Both the position numbers and the translations under genes were made by a program. From Desulfolucanica intricata (GTDB taxonomy: Bacteria > Bacillota > Desulfotomaculia > Desulfotomaculales > Desulfofarciminaceae), in the NCBI RefSeq assembly GCF_001592105.1, contig NZ_BCWE01000003.1:62001-126000 (forward strand): a stretch of 64,000 bases of DNA, given 5' to 3'. Positions 1 to 7,946 of the stretch are shown here, in pieces. The notes below the pieces were generated by a model. It searched no databases. It was not told where the DNA came from and worked only from the letters and a program-made list of their open reading frames with translations. Each line of letters starts with the position of its first letter. The stretch's first letter is position 1.

Positions 1-751
1 CTTCCAGCCACCCTTTTAACCGGGCCGGGCTGTTGGGATTTTCCAGCCCGGTTAAATGCCTGGCTTCAGCTACCAGCTTTTCCTGATACATCTCATCACA
101 GCGAATGGCGTTTTTCACCAATTCCATGTCCACCCGCACCCCATAGTCATTGATGCGCTGGTCTAAAAACCACAGTTTCAATTCCTGCTCAAGCATGGGA
201 TAACTATTTAACTTTTGCCGGATAGAACGTTCCACTTCCACATCCTGTTTACAATAGGTCCTGAACAACTCCCATTTTTCCGGGTCGTGCTCAGGTAAAT
301 TCCTTGTACGTCCGCTATTGGTTTTGGTAGGCTTACAAGGCATGGAAAAATATCTTATTAAGCCCTTACCTTCACTCATCTTCTGCTGCGGTAGTTTCAA
401 ACACTTGGCCACCCCTTCTAAGCCGGCCGGAAGCCCCAGAGTCAAAGCATGGGCCTGGCTGCAGCGCCACTGCTCCGGTGGCATTGGTGTGTTCAGGTAA
501 CGGGCCAGACAGGTTCTCTCAAAATTTGCGCTAAAGGCTGTTTTAATCGTGTTGGGATCTGTCAATGCCTCCAGTACCTCATCCGGAATCTGCTCCCCGC
601 TGGCCAGGTCAATTATTGTCACCGGTTCATCATCAAAGGCATAGGCCAGAAGCAATATTTCAAAACCCGGAGACCCGGCGTAGGCGTAAACCCCGCACTT
701 AGTGAGGTCCACGCCGCTGTAGGTCTCCAGGTCCAGGCTCAAAATTCTCAT
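1..751 (-). CDS. Phage-type DNA polymerase, family A, N-terminal part (runs off the window)
   Basis: The frame is open from the ATG at 751 to the window edge, about 250 residues. The N-terminus LSLDLETYSGVDL carries the DxE of a DEDD 3'-5' exonuclease (Exo I). AFSANFERTCLARYL fits Exo II, and YCKQDVEVE near residue 200 fits the YxxxD of Exo III. This is the layout of phage family A polymerases with a proofreading domain; the polymerase domain lies outside the window. The start overlaps the stop of the upstream ssDNA-binding gene (ATGA). The order nuclease, ssDNA-binding protein, polymerase is a common replication module in Firmicute prophages. The role, prophage replication, is inferred from family and neighbours. 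Confidence 0.85.
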   Translation of the reverse strand, partial: MRILSLDLETYSGVDLTKCGVYAYAGSPGFEILLLAYAFDDEPVTIIDLASGEQIPDEVLEALTDPNTIKTAFSANFERTCLARYLNTPMPPEQWRCSQAHALTLGLPAGLEGVAKCLKLPQQKMSEGKGLIRYFSMPCKPTKTNSGRTRNLPEHDPEKWELFRTYCKQDVEVERSIRQKLNSYPMLEQELKLWFLDQRINDYGVRVDMELVKNAIRCDEMYQEKLVAEARHLTGLENPNSPARLKGWLE

Positions 752-1275
752 CCTAACAAGCCCTCATCTAAATCCCCGAAATCATCCTCCGGTTTGGAAC
801 GCCCGCCTAACGGCTCACCATCTTCCAACTTCTGCAAATTTTGCAAACCCGCAGCAATGCCTTTATTCCCGTTGGCATTGTAGGCGAAAAAAACGATACT
901 GGCTCTGCCGTAGCAGCCGCTGTAGAATTCGCTTTGGTCCAGGATGGGCTCTATGTTCTCATCCACAATCCCCGGCTTTGTATGGCTGTTAGCGTTTATG
1001 AAATAGCTATTGGCGTAGGCTTCATCACCTGGCTTGTCCACGTCACCGTCACGAAGTGGCGTTTTCAGATTGGCTGGTATTTTACCGCCCAGTTTGGATA
1101 TACCCTCCTTCTTGGCTTCCTCAATGGCAGCCTTAATCTTCGCAATGGTCTTTTTATCTGATTTGGGAATTATTAGGCTCACAGAGTATTTGGGGTCACT
1201 GTCATTAACACTCTTTGGCTCCCACACATTGGCGTAAGAAAATCTTACTTTACCGGTAATCACTTTGGTTGACAT
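748..1275 (-). CDS. Phage ssDNA-binding protein, DUF2815 / Enc34 type
   Basis: A 175-residue protein of the DUF2815 family, which includes the single-stranded-DNA-binding protein of phage Enc34. Visible family features are the start MSTKVITGKVRFSYANVWEP, the SLIIPKSDKKT segment, and an acidic tail (PEDDFGDLDEGLLG) like the acidic tails that ssDNA-binding proteins use for partner contacts. A strong ribosome-binding site (AAGGAGG) lies just upstream of the ATG. It is coupled by ATGA overlap to the DNA polymerase gene. The likely role is to protect and organise ssDNA during phage replication. The gene looks intact although the gene before it is broken. Confidence 0.85.
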   Translation of the reverse strand: MSTKVITGKVRFSYANVWEPKSVNDSDPKYSVSLIIPKSDKKTIAKIKAAIEEAKKEGISKLGGKIPANLKTPLRDGDVDKPGDEAYANSYFINANSHTKPGIVDENIEPILDQSEFYSGCYGRASIVFFAYNANGNKGIAAGLQNLQKLEDGEPLGGRSKPEDDFGDLDEGLLG

Positions 1276-2258
1276 CTATAATTCCTCCTTAAAATCAATC
1301 TCAGCTGAACTAACAGCAGGTCTTTTGTCCGTTTCCGGTGCCAGCTTTGGTTTGCCCGGTGGTTTTTCCACCGGCCCGGCCACTGTTTGCCGTTATTAAT
1401 CGCCAGGTCCAGTGCATAACCCTGCACATCTGAAATTCATTTCATATATTCATCTGCTGCACCTAGAACTTCCACAATTTCTTCATCCGTTAAAAGTGGC
1501 GGCTTCTTAAAGTCGTAGCAGGCTAGTTTCATGTTTTCTTCGGCCCGTGCTCTACAGGTGGCTCGTACCCGGCAAAACCGGCACCACTCGCCACACCTGA
1601 AATCACCTTCACCATTCCAGGCTTTCTCGGCAGCCCCCATGACAGTGTTGGTAGCCCAGTACAGCAAATCATCAACGGTCACTTCTGCGGTAGAAATACT
1701 ATCCAACCGGGGCTGGACAATGGTCATCCTGACTGTGTTAATGTTGTAAAGGCAACCGAACTGGTTCAAAGCCCCCAAACCGTATAAACTCATCTGCGGG
1801 TTGTCCTCTGCCGAAACAGGAATGCCCCGACCGAATTTCAAGTCAATTACTTCCAGCACATCATCGCTAACCAAAACCAGGTCACCGGTACCAAAACCGC
1901 CGGGCACCCAAGTAGAATAGTCCAGCTTCATTTCCAAAAGCACCACCGCATCCGGCGTTCTGGCCCTGGCTTCATTGATTTTTTCGATGGCAAAATCCAC
2001 ATAGACTTTCACATAATCATCAAGCTCTTGGCTGTAGAAGGGGTCGTGTTTCAACTTCTTATGCCTCTTGTCAAATTCGCCCTTTTTAATCAGCCCCAGG
2101 TGGTAAGCCAGATATGATTCTGCCAGGCTGTGGGCGAAACTACCCTCACGGGCATACTCACTGCTTTCCTCATCCATGGCCTCCTCAAGACGGGCCGAGG
2201 GTGGGCAGTTTATCCAACGTTCGGCACCGGAGGCGGAGAGTAGCGCATGTTCCGTCAT
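1276..2258 (-). pseudogene. Broken phage DUF2800 (RecB/Cas4-like nuclease) gene
   Basis: The 5' part (2258 to 1437, 273 codons) encodes a PD-(D/E)XK nuclease-like protein. GTGDLVLVSDDVLEVIDLKF gives the acidic residues and lysine of the active site. Cysteines in GEWCRFCRVRATC match the Fe-S-type cluster of this class. An in-frame TGA at 1437-1439 stands where a Trp codon would fit, because the same frame continues as ISDVQGYALDLAINNGKQWPG, which is the next family block. The family's middle section is then missing, and the typical tail (EKPPGKPKLAPETDKRP) reappears in another frame, ending with a TAG at 1276-1278. Nonsense, deletion and frameshift together mark a decayed gene. The N-terminal fragment may still be translated. 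Confidence 0.8.
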
Positions 2259-2597
2259 TTATACCTCCTCCGCTTCCGCTAACAATGCCGGGTAGTTCTC
2301 TTTGGGCACATCGCTCAGTTTTTCCCCACCATACTTTTTAAGTAACTCCTTGACCTCAGCCTGTTTGCCGCTTTGCATTAGTGCGGCAAGTTTGGCCCGG
2401 ACCATTTCCAGGGTGACCTCCGCCCGGGCTTCAGGCTTTGTAGCCGAAGGCTTATCACGTTTGTCGTCCTTAGCGTTCTCGACCGTTTCAGTTACCGGTT
2501 CCTTTATGCTGCTGCATGTTAAAAGCTGCCTAAACTCATCACAATTGACCAGTAACTTTACAAATTCATCAAGGTTTAAATTAATCTCAACCTTCAT
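2259..2597 (-). CDS. Phage protein of unknown function, coiled-coil/charged
   Basis: About 112 residues beginning MKVEINLNLDEFVKLL. The ATG at 2597 is preferred over a GTG 12 bases upstream because the AAAGGAG motif sits nine bases before the ATG and is too close to the GTG. The middle is a low-complexity Lys/Glu/Asp linker. The C-terminus (TLEMVRAKLAALMQSGKQ) is predicted helical and resembles the short proteins often found just upstream of DUF2800 genes in Firmicute prophages. The stop lies directly before the DUF2800 ATG. No catalytic motif is visible and no function is proposed. Confidence 0.65.
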   Translation of the reverse strand: MKVEINLNLDEFVKLLVNCDEFRQLLTCSSIKEPVTETVENAKDDKRDKPSATKPEARAEVTLEMVRAKLAALMQSGKQAEVKELLKKYGGEKLSDVPKENYPALLAEAEEV

Positions 2598-2623
2598 CGT
2601 GCTTTTCACTCCTTTCCATACTG

Positions 2624-2812
2624 TTATTTTTTTATTTCCTTAACGGCTACCGATTCCACAATTTCACTGGGTACAAGTACCAGCATTTTCTGCTCTTTGC
2701 CTAAAAGGAAATTTAGTATCCTATTACGGAGCTTGATATCTCCACCCCTTAGTACATTCACTTTTTTCCCTTTTGGATCTGATACATTGATAACCACCTG
2801 GTGTCTAAGCAT
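2624..2812 (-). CDS. Small phage protein, unknown
   Basis: 62 residues (starts MLRHQVVINVSDPKGKKVNV), preceded by a strong GGGGAGGTG ribosome-binding site about eight bases before the ATG. It sits in line with the other minus-strand phage genes and its stop is 26 bases before the next start. Composition suggests a small beta-rich basic protein. No family was recognised. Position and ribosome-binding site are the main support that it is a real gene. Confidence 0.55.
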   Translation of the reverse strand: MLRHQVVINVSDPKGKKVNVLRGGDIKLRNRILNFLLGKEQKMLVLVPSEIVESVAVKEIKK

Positions 2813-2895
2813 TTTTCATCACCTCCCCCTCTCCGTGGTTTTTGCCTCTCATATATAAGCCACGAGAAAGGGGGGAGGTGGACAAAATTTATGAA

Positions 2896-3369
2896 TTAAA
2901 TTTTGCCCCGGAGAATTTCCCTTAGCTTTGCCCTGATCCGAAAGGCACTTTTTTTGACACTGTCTTCGGCTATGCCAAGCCTTTTACCAACTTCCGCTTG
3001 AGTCAGGGGTTTCTCCGATAAATAAAGCCACTTAATTATGCACTGTTCCTTTGGCTTTAGAGTGGAAACAGCCTCATCTACAGTTGTTTTGGCTCTCTCC
3101 CGTTCCAATTTAGAAAGAATTAACTCTTCTACATCGCCATCCGGGTCTGTAAGCGTTTCAGCCTTGTCGTTAAGTTCATCAAAGCTGCTATGCCTTCTCG
3201 TTTCCCGGCGATTGTTGTCAACTTCCTCATCATCAAGACTGTGCAAGGTTTCAATAATTGCTTCCGTGACACCGTTCTCACCCGGTATTAAAACCGTTTT
3301 GCTGCTGCCCTCGCCGTAGTAGATGTAATTGGTACGTTTCTTTTTGCTGGTCTTGAACTTTCTGGACAA
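2896..3369 (-). CDS. Phage sigma-70 region 4-like transcription regulator
   Basis: A C-terminal helix-turn-helix (PLTQAEVGKRLGIAEDSVKK) preceded by LKPKEQCIIKWLYLSE is typical of sigma-70 region 4 / ArpU-like late regulators that end the early module of Firmicute prophages. The N-terminal TVLIPGENGVTEAIIETLH and EVDNNRRETRRH segment is the conserved front of this group. The start is uncertain. A TTG at 3369 lies about ten bases after GAGGAAAGGGG and is preferred here. An ATG at 3405 in the same frame (169 residues) has no good ribosome-binding site and adds residues that do not look family-like. Confidence 0.7.
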   Translation of the reverse strand: MSRKFKTSKKKRTNYIYYGEGSSKTVLIPGENGVTEAIIETLHSLDDEEVDNNRRETRRHSSFDELNDKAETLTDPDGDVEELILSKLERERAKTTVDEAVSTLKPKEQCIIKWLYLSEKPLTQAEVGKRLGIAEDSVKKSAFRIRAKLREILRGKI

Positions 3370-3502
3370 AAAATAAGCCCCTTTCCTCAGCGAGAAAAAG
3401 GGCATGCGAATTTGCCAAAAAAACTCGCTTTTTTTTTGTTGCGAGCTCTTTCGGCTGTGCTAGTTGCAAACCATATTGCCTTGGCTACAGCTATGGCATC
3501 AG

Positions 3503-3566
3503 AATGATTTGCAGTTTGGAACTATTCCTAAGTGATCCACCCGGTTGTTTGCGTTCGCAAATCATT
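3503..3566. repeat. Inverted repeats upstream of the ABC-3C operon, possible operators
   Basis: AATGATTTGC at 3503-3512 is repeated in inverse as GCAAATCATT at 3557-3566. The second copy overlaps a 14-base near-palindrome, TTTGCGTTCGCAAA at 3548-3561. Both lie just upstream of the -35 box at 3569. The arrangement suits a repressor or looped operator, perhaps for the XRE protein encoded at 7235, but that link is inference. The stretch 3370-3502 shows an AT-rich run and a weak hairpin and no gene. Confidence 0.45.
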
Positions 3567-3568
3567 GA

Positions 3569-3597
3569 TTGACCATATTAGCAATATCTGCTACAAT
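3569..3597 (+). promoter_or_regulatory. Sigma-A-type promoter of the ABC-3C operon
   Basis: TTGACC at 3569-3574 and TACAAT at 3592-3597 are separated by 17 bases, close to the sigma-A consensus. The first gene starts at 3726, leaving a leader of about 120 bases. Confidence 0.7.
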
Positions 3598-3725
3598 ACT
3601 GAAGCAAGTGGCAATTTTTGCATCCCAAATATTTGTTAAATTGATAATACACCGGAGCCTTAAAAATTGGATTTACGTGAAATTTGAATCAAATTTATAT
3701 GAAATTAAAGAACGGAGGCATCGTG

Positions 3726-4811
3726 ATGAGCGGGGAACCCTTGTGTATTCGAACTTTTGCAGAAATTGTCCGAAGTCGAATGAGTAAAAAAGCCCGAATA
3801 AAAAACTTCGACCCGGAAAAGAAATCTTTTCAATCCGATGCCGAAGTGGAGAATCAGGTGACAATAAATTTGTCTCAGGTCTATACGTTTTACAAGCTGC
3901 TCCTTGACGCTGTTATTTACATGTCCATTTGTAATGGCGAAACGGGAATACCCGATATTGATTCAGCGATGACTTCCCAACTCAAAAACGGCAAAAGGGA
4001 AATCCACCAAAAAATTAAGGAAATCGCACAGCGTAAAGAAACAAAAAGGACCGTATCCGACTACTTTGAGGCGAATTTGGTACCCAACATTCCAAGGGTT
4101 GTTCGTCGAAACGTCCTTGATGATATTAATACTCTTGTTAGCAGTTCACCAGATATCAAGACCAGAAAGCGAAAAGCACTACAACAAGCATACCGGCAGG
4201 AGAAAAACCCGGCCGCATATTTGGCTGAAATCTACCTTATCGCCATCTGTAGCGGTACGAATGAAATCAAATCGAGAACAACCACTGCTAAAGATTCGAA
4301 AGACCCATTTGAATCATTAAAACAATTAGAAGAATTACTCTCCAGATTCCCGCCACCGAAACAGATCAGCCCGCCTAAAGAACTTTTAGAAGAGGAACAA
4401 CCATATATTAGCGAGCTATACGCCGCTTACGGTGATAAAGAAGGTATAACTGATTTCCGCGAGGCGCACCTGGACCTATATGATGAGTACAAAGAAGATC
4501 GAAATGAACGCCGTATTGATTACTTTGCGGCAGACAGTGTACGGCATGGCGTTAAAGAATTGTACTCGGGTAGATTTAAAAACCAGTTTGAGGTTCTTAA
4601 GGAGGAAACGTTGGCAGGCGTCAGTAATACCGCCCGAAAATCCTACCCCAACGGTTATGAAAGAATGCTTAGTGTTATGGAGCAAGCGGTGAATATTCAA
4701 GTTAGCCAATATCTATTAAGCCGCTCACCGCACTGGATAAGTAACAAAATTAAAATGGGCGTGTGCCATTTCTTAGTTAACGACAACAAACTAAGGTGGG
4801 TGAAACGATGA
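3726..4811 (+). CDS. ABC-3C system large component, probable effector plus C-terminal domain
   Basis: 361 residues from the ATG at 3726, chosen because CGGAGG lies eight bases upstream; an ATG at 3684 has no such site. The first 200 residues are mostly helical and charged (segments near VYTFYKLLLDAVIYMSI and PAAYLAEIYLIAIC) with no motif I recognise. They are followed by a Pro-rich linker (PPPKQISPPKE) and a C-terminal domain with RRIDYFAADSVRHGVKEL and GVCHFLVNDNKLRWV. That C-terminal pattern resembles the domain that ties effectors to the ATPase in ABC-three-component conflict systems. The stop overlaps the next start (ATGA), so the three genes are translationally coupled. The effector chemistry is unknown; the assignment rests mainly on the two downstream partners. 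Confidence 0.6.
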   Translation: MSGEPLCIRTFAEIVRSRMSKKARIKNFDPEKKSFQSDAEVENQVTINLSQVYTFYKLLLDAVIYMSICNGETGIPDIDSAMTSQLKNGKREIHQKIKEIAQRKETKRTVSDYFEANLVPNIPRVVRRNVLDDINTLVSSSPDIKTRKRKALQQAYRQEKNPAAYLAEIYLIAICSGTNEIKSRTTTAKDSKDPFESLKQLEELLSRFPPPKQISPPKELLEEEQPYISELYAAYGDKEGITDFREAHLDLYDEYKEDRNERRIDYFAADSVRHGVKELYSGRFKNQFEVLKEETLAGVSNTARKSYPNGYERMLSVMEQAVNIQVSQYLLSRSPHWISNKIKMGVCHFLVNDNKLRWVKR

Positions 4812-5257
4812 ATACCCTTTTAGGTTCAGAATTTGAAACCTACCTTAGAATATTGATACTATTTGAGGCAGCCTTCGAAGAGCCTCTTAATGAAGAGACC
4901 ATTGCCATGCTTGACTTCATGACCATATACTCCCGTGATTTTGAAATAACCGACTCAAATTTGCATGGGGAAAGCAGCTACAGGTTTGCGGAATTTACTT
5001 CCCGCCGTGAGTTGGTGAAATCAGCTATAAAACGGCTTGTACTAGATGGGCTAATTAACGTTTTGCAAACGAAGAATGGATTCGAATATACGCTTAGCCG
5101 GGATGGCCTGGAGTTTGCGTCACATTTGAATAGCAAATACGCTGATACCTATTATGAAACAGCGATGCAGGTTTTGGTAAGAACAAGAGGTATGACCCAA
5201 CGGGCGCTTAGTGAATTGATTAACAAACGTATTACAGCATCGCTTCAAGGGGGATAG
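4808..5257 (+). CDS. ABC-3C system middle component (MC2-like)
   Basis: 149 residues from the ATG at 4808, which overlaps the upstream stop. Features that recall middle components of ABC-3C systems are FMTIYSRDFEITDSNLHGES near residue 40, EFTSRRELVKSAIKRLVLDG, and a winged-helix-like end (NGFEYTLSRDGLEFASHL). Middle components are thought to bridge the ATPase and the effector. Four bases separate its stop from the ATPase start. The family call comes from pattern memory and needs a profile search. The gene context (large protein, small wHTH-like protein, SMC-like ATPase) is itself diagnostic of this system type. Confidence 0.7.
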   Translation: MNTLLGSEFETYLRILILFEAAFEEPLNEETIAMLDFMTIYSRDFEITDSNLHGESSYRFAEFTSRRELVKSAIKRLVLDGLINVLQTKNGFEYTLSRDGLEFASHLNSKYADTYYETAMQVLVRTRGMTQRALSELINKRITASLQGG

Positions 5258-5261
5258 TGCT

Positions 5262-7160
5262 ATGGCAGGGTTTTATATTGAAAAGCTGGTTGTGACCGGC
5301 AATGGAAAAAAGCCATCTACCATTGAATTTTGTGACGGGCTAAACTTTATTGTGGGTCCGTCAAATACCGGCAAAAGCTATATTGTCGAAAGTATTGACT
5401 ACCTTTTTGGATTTGAACCAAGAAAGAATAAGGTTTTTCGATTTGATCCAGGCCTTGGTTATGATAAATTTAAGCTATTCACCCGAACACCAAATGGAAC
5501 AGTTATTTTCGAACGTAAATTAGGTGAAAATAAAATAACCCTGTCTGGTACTGACCCAAATTTTGAACACAGGACTTATAGCATTAGTCACACTGCAAAA
5601 TACAGTATAAATAGTGTCTGGTTGCAAATGATTGGCATTGATGAACCACACAAAATTCTCGCATCTCAGAAAGGCAGAGTGAGCAGGGTTACCTGGCGCT
5701 CTATGCTACATATGTTCTTCATCAAACAGGAACATATCGCCCGGACATCATCTGTCTTTTATGTACCGGAAGTTTCGCCAAGTGTGGTAGAAACATCATC
5801 GAAAGCAACGGTTCTATTTTTAATGACCGGCATGGATGCCGATAATAATGAGGTTGTAGAAGATAAAAAAATTCGGACTGCCAAACGTGATGCCGTAATT
5901 GACTATATCAAAGATACTGTCGGTAGGCTTGCCCGGCGTGAAAGTGAACTGCTAGAGAAGTACCACTACCATAATGTGTTAAACATACTTGGCACAGGTC
6001 GCCATCTTGATGATGCCAAGTCAGAGATAGATAAAATTAATTATGAAATTGATGAACTGCAACGGAAAATTAACCACAATATTGAGCAAAGCAAAAGACT
6101 AATGAATGATATTTACGACAACAACGGCCGGCTTGTTGAATCCGAAACGCTGGCCGAACGTTTTGCGGCGCTACGTGGCCAATATGAGTCAGACATTCAA
6201 AGGCTGGCGTTTGTGGTTGACGGCAGTTTAGCACATTCGCTTCTGCCTATACCTGAACGTTGCCCGTTTTGTGATAGCAAAATTCAGGTACCTGGCGATT
6301 CTTCACACGTGGATGCCGCACGGGCACAACTACAGCATATCCGTGTTCACTTGGCGGAATTAGAGAAGGCTGAACGTGATATCGCTAAAAAACGAACTTC
6401 TTTAAAATCTACCATCGAAAAACTGGAAAACAAAAAACGCAGCATCGATGCTGACGTATCCATGGAATTGAGGCCACGGTTGAATGAGCTTAAGAAAAAA
6501 CTAGATATGTATCGCTACATAGTGGAGCTGAATAAGGAACTGGAAGTCATTCAAAGTGAAGAGCGTACATTCAATAGGGAACTAACTGAGAAGGAAAATG
6601 AGCCAGAACCGACTGAAGCTAAATATGACATAAACCATTTTTTTGATTATGATACTCTGCATGTTTTTGAAGAAAAGCTAAGATCCATTTTGAAAGCTTG
6701 CCATTACGAGGGTGCCGGTTCTGCTCGCTTGAATATACATACCTTCGATTTGGAGGTAGGTGGCAAGGCAAAAGCTATCTCTAACGGTGGCGGGTATTGC
6801 GGGTTCCTAAATACTGTGTTTGCTCTTACTTTAGTGGAGTATTTAGAGGAATATGGGGAATATTCGCCCGGACTGTTTATTGCCGATTCTCCGGTTACTC
6901 AGCTTTCTGAATCCGAATTTAAAGACAATACAATGAAGTTAGGGCTTCTTAAATACCTGCTTTCAATCTATAAAAATGATGAAGGCGAACTAAATGCATC
7001 GACATCCCCTTTGCAGATTATTATAATTGAACAAAAAGAAAGGCTCCCCATGCTAGATTCAGTTACTAAGGGGGAACCGCACGTCAAAGTTATTGAATTC
7101 ACGGGAGTTAAAAATAAAGGCCGTTACGGCTTTCTGGATGGTGTATTCAATCATGAATAA
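5262..7160 (+). CDS. ABC-3C system ATPase, Rad50/SMC-like with zinc hook
   Basis: 632 residues. Walker A is GPSNTGKS at residues 32-39 and a Q-loop-like FIKQEH is near 156. Two long coiled-coil arms (about 200-320 and 350-450) flank a Rad50-type zinc-hook motif CPFC at 334-337. The distal half has an SNGGGYCG signature-like segment at 507-514 and a Walker B-like GLFIADSP ending near 544. This is an ABC ATPase of the Rad50/RecN/SMC architecture, which in ABC-3C systems is thought to sense aberrant nucleic acid and license the effector. It is the last tightly spaced gene of the operon. An alternative is a stand-alone RecF/SMC-like repair ATPase, but the two small coupled partners make ABC-3C more likely. 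Confidence 0.8.
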   Translation: MAGFYIEKLVVTGNGKKPSTIEFCDGLNFIVGPSNTGKSYIVESIDYLFGFEPRKNKVFRFDPGLGYDKFKLFTRTPNGTVIFERKLGENKITLSGTDPNFEHRTYSISHTAKYSINSVWLQMIGIDEPHKILASQKGRVSRVTWRSMLHMFFIKQEHIARTSSVFYVPEVSPSVVETSSKATVLFLMTGMDADNNEVVEDKKIRTAKRDAVIDYIKDTVGRLARRESELLEKYHYHNVLNILGTGRHLDDAKSEIDKINYEIDELQRKINHNIEQSKRLMNDIYDNNGRLVESETLAERFAALRGQYESDIQRLAFVVDGSLAHSLLPIPERCPFCDSKIQVPGDSSHVDAARAQLQHIRVHLAELEKAERDIAKKRTSLKSTIEKLENKKRSIDADVSMELRPRLNELKKKLDMYRYIVELNKELEVIQSEERTFNRELTEKENEPEPTEAKYDINHFFDYDTLHVFEEKLRSILKACHYEGAGSARLNIHTFDLEVGGKAKAISNGGGYCGFLNTVFALTLVEYLEEYGEYSPGLFIADSPVTQLSESEFKDNTMKLGLLKYLLSIYKNDEGELNASTSPLQIIIIEQKERLPMLDSVTKGEPHVKVIEFTGVKNKGRYGFLDGVFNHE

Positions 7161-7234
7161 GCGAGCCTTGCACCACCGCTTATTTTATGCGAAATTTAAT
7201 CAGCCCGGGAGCGAGACGCAAGGAGGAAAATTGT

Positions 7235-7441
7235 ATGAAGATAAGTTACAACAAATTGTGGCATTTGATGCTGGACAAAAAAATGAATAAAGCCGATCTC
7301 AGACGAGCTACCGGTGTTAGCACCGCCACCATTGCCAAACTTGATAAAGGGGAAAACGTTACCACTGACATATTGGTTAGGATATGTAAAGCTCTCGACT
7401 GCGAACTAAACGATATTATGGAGCTTTCGAGGGATAAGTAA
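7235..7441 (+). CDS. Small XRE/Cro-type transcriptional regulator
   Basis: 68 residues from the ATG at 7235, preceded by AAGGAGG; longer in-frame starts lack a ribosome-binding site. The protein is one Cro/C1-type helix-turn-helix: NKADLRRATGVSTATIAKL as helices 2-3, then GENVTTDILVRICKALDCEL, the usual C-terminal part of YozG/HTH_26-type regulators. It lies 74 bases after the ATPase gene on the same strand. It may regulate the operon through the inverted repeats near 3503-3566, or may be the regulator of a lost neighbouring element. Both options are inference. Confidence 0.8.
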   Translation: MKISYNKLWHLMLDKKMNKADLRRATGVSTATIAKLDKGENVTTDILVRICKALDCELNDIMELSRDK

Positions 7442-7571
7442 AGCCAGGATTGTGGTCAGTGATGTCGTGCCACCATTATCACCTACCAGCCAAAAAAAAT
7501 AAAAACCCTCACCCCCCTAATTGCAACCAAGGGTTACCGGGTAAGCGTCAAACTGCGCACACATTAACATT

Positions 7572-7604
7572 AAAAAAGCTCCGCCCCTTATAGAGCCGAG
7601 CTTT
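7572..7604 (-). terminator. Terminator overlapping the end of the left IS66 fragment
   Basis: On the minus strand AAAGCTC pairs with GAGCTTT and is followed by a run of six T. The hairpin includes the fragment's stop codon. Confidence 0.55.
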
Positions 7605-7845
7605 GTGATTTTTTATTCTGCTGTTTGCAATCTTCCGGAAGTTTATCCGACCACGGCATGAAGTCATTCAGTATTTCTGGATTATTTTTAAAATCTATGT
7701 TTGGAAGCTTTTCAAATAAATAAGTCAGATAATTAACTGGTTTTAAGTTATTTTCCTTTGCAGTTTCAATAATGCTGTAAATAACTGCACTGGCCTTGGC
7801 ACCTTTTGGAGTGTTGCTAAATAACCAATTACCTCGACCGGTCAC
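7588..7845 (-). pseudogene. IS66-family transposase, C-terminal fragment (left copy)
   Basis: 85 codons reading leftward. GAKASAVIYSIIETAKENNL followed by YLTYLFEKLPN is the standard C-terminal block of IS66 TnpC transposases (NWLFSNTPKGAKAS lies just before it). The DDE catalytic core and everything upstream are missing, and the reading frame begins at the central palindrome. It ends 28 bases before the putative IS66 end at 7541-7560. It is a decayed insertion sequence with no transposase activity. Confidence 0.8.
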
Positions 7846-7852
7846 AAAAGGT

Positions 7853-7912
7853 CGTATGCTGCGTTCGGCGCGTAATCCAAAACATTGGATTACTAGTCGA
7901 ACGAAGCATACG
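7853..7912. repeat. 60-bp imperfect palindrome between two IS66 fragments
   Basis: The left arm CGTATGCTGCGTTCG (7853-7867) pairs with CGAACGAAGCATACG (7898-7912) with one mismatch. A four-base internal loop follows, then GTAATCCAA (7872-7880) pairs with TTGGATTAC (7885-7893) around an AACA loop. There is no T-run, so it is not a simple terminator, and no attC core is visible. Confidence 0.75.
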
Positions 7913-7946
7913 CCCCTTTACAATCGGCCGAAAAAATTGGGTCACA

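Noticed and set aside
318-1237. Plus-strand reading frames opposite the phage genes
   Set aside because: They mirror the DNA polymerase and ssDNA-binding genes, lack ribosome-binding sites and show no family features.
3390-3437. Plus-strand terminator (AGCGAG...CTCGCT then T9)
   Set aside because: The loop is long, no plus-strand gene ends there, and it lies at the 5' end of a minus-strand gene; probably a chance AT-rich hairpin.
7853-7912. Integron attC site
   Set aside because: No RYYYAAC/GTTRRRY core sites and no integrase nearby.
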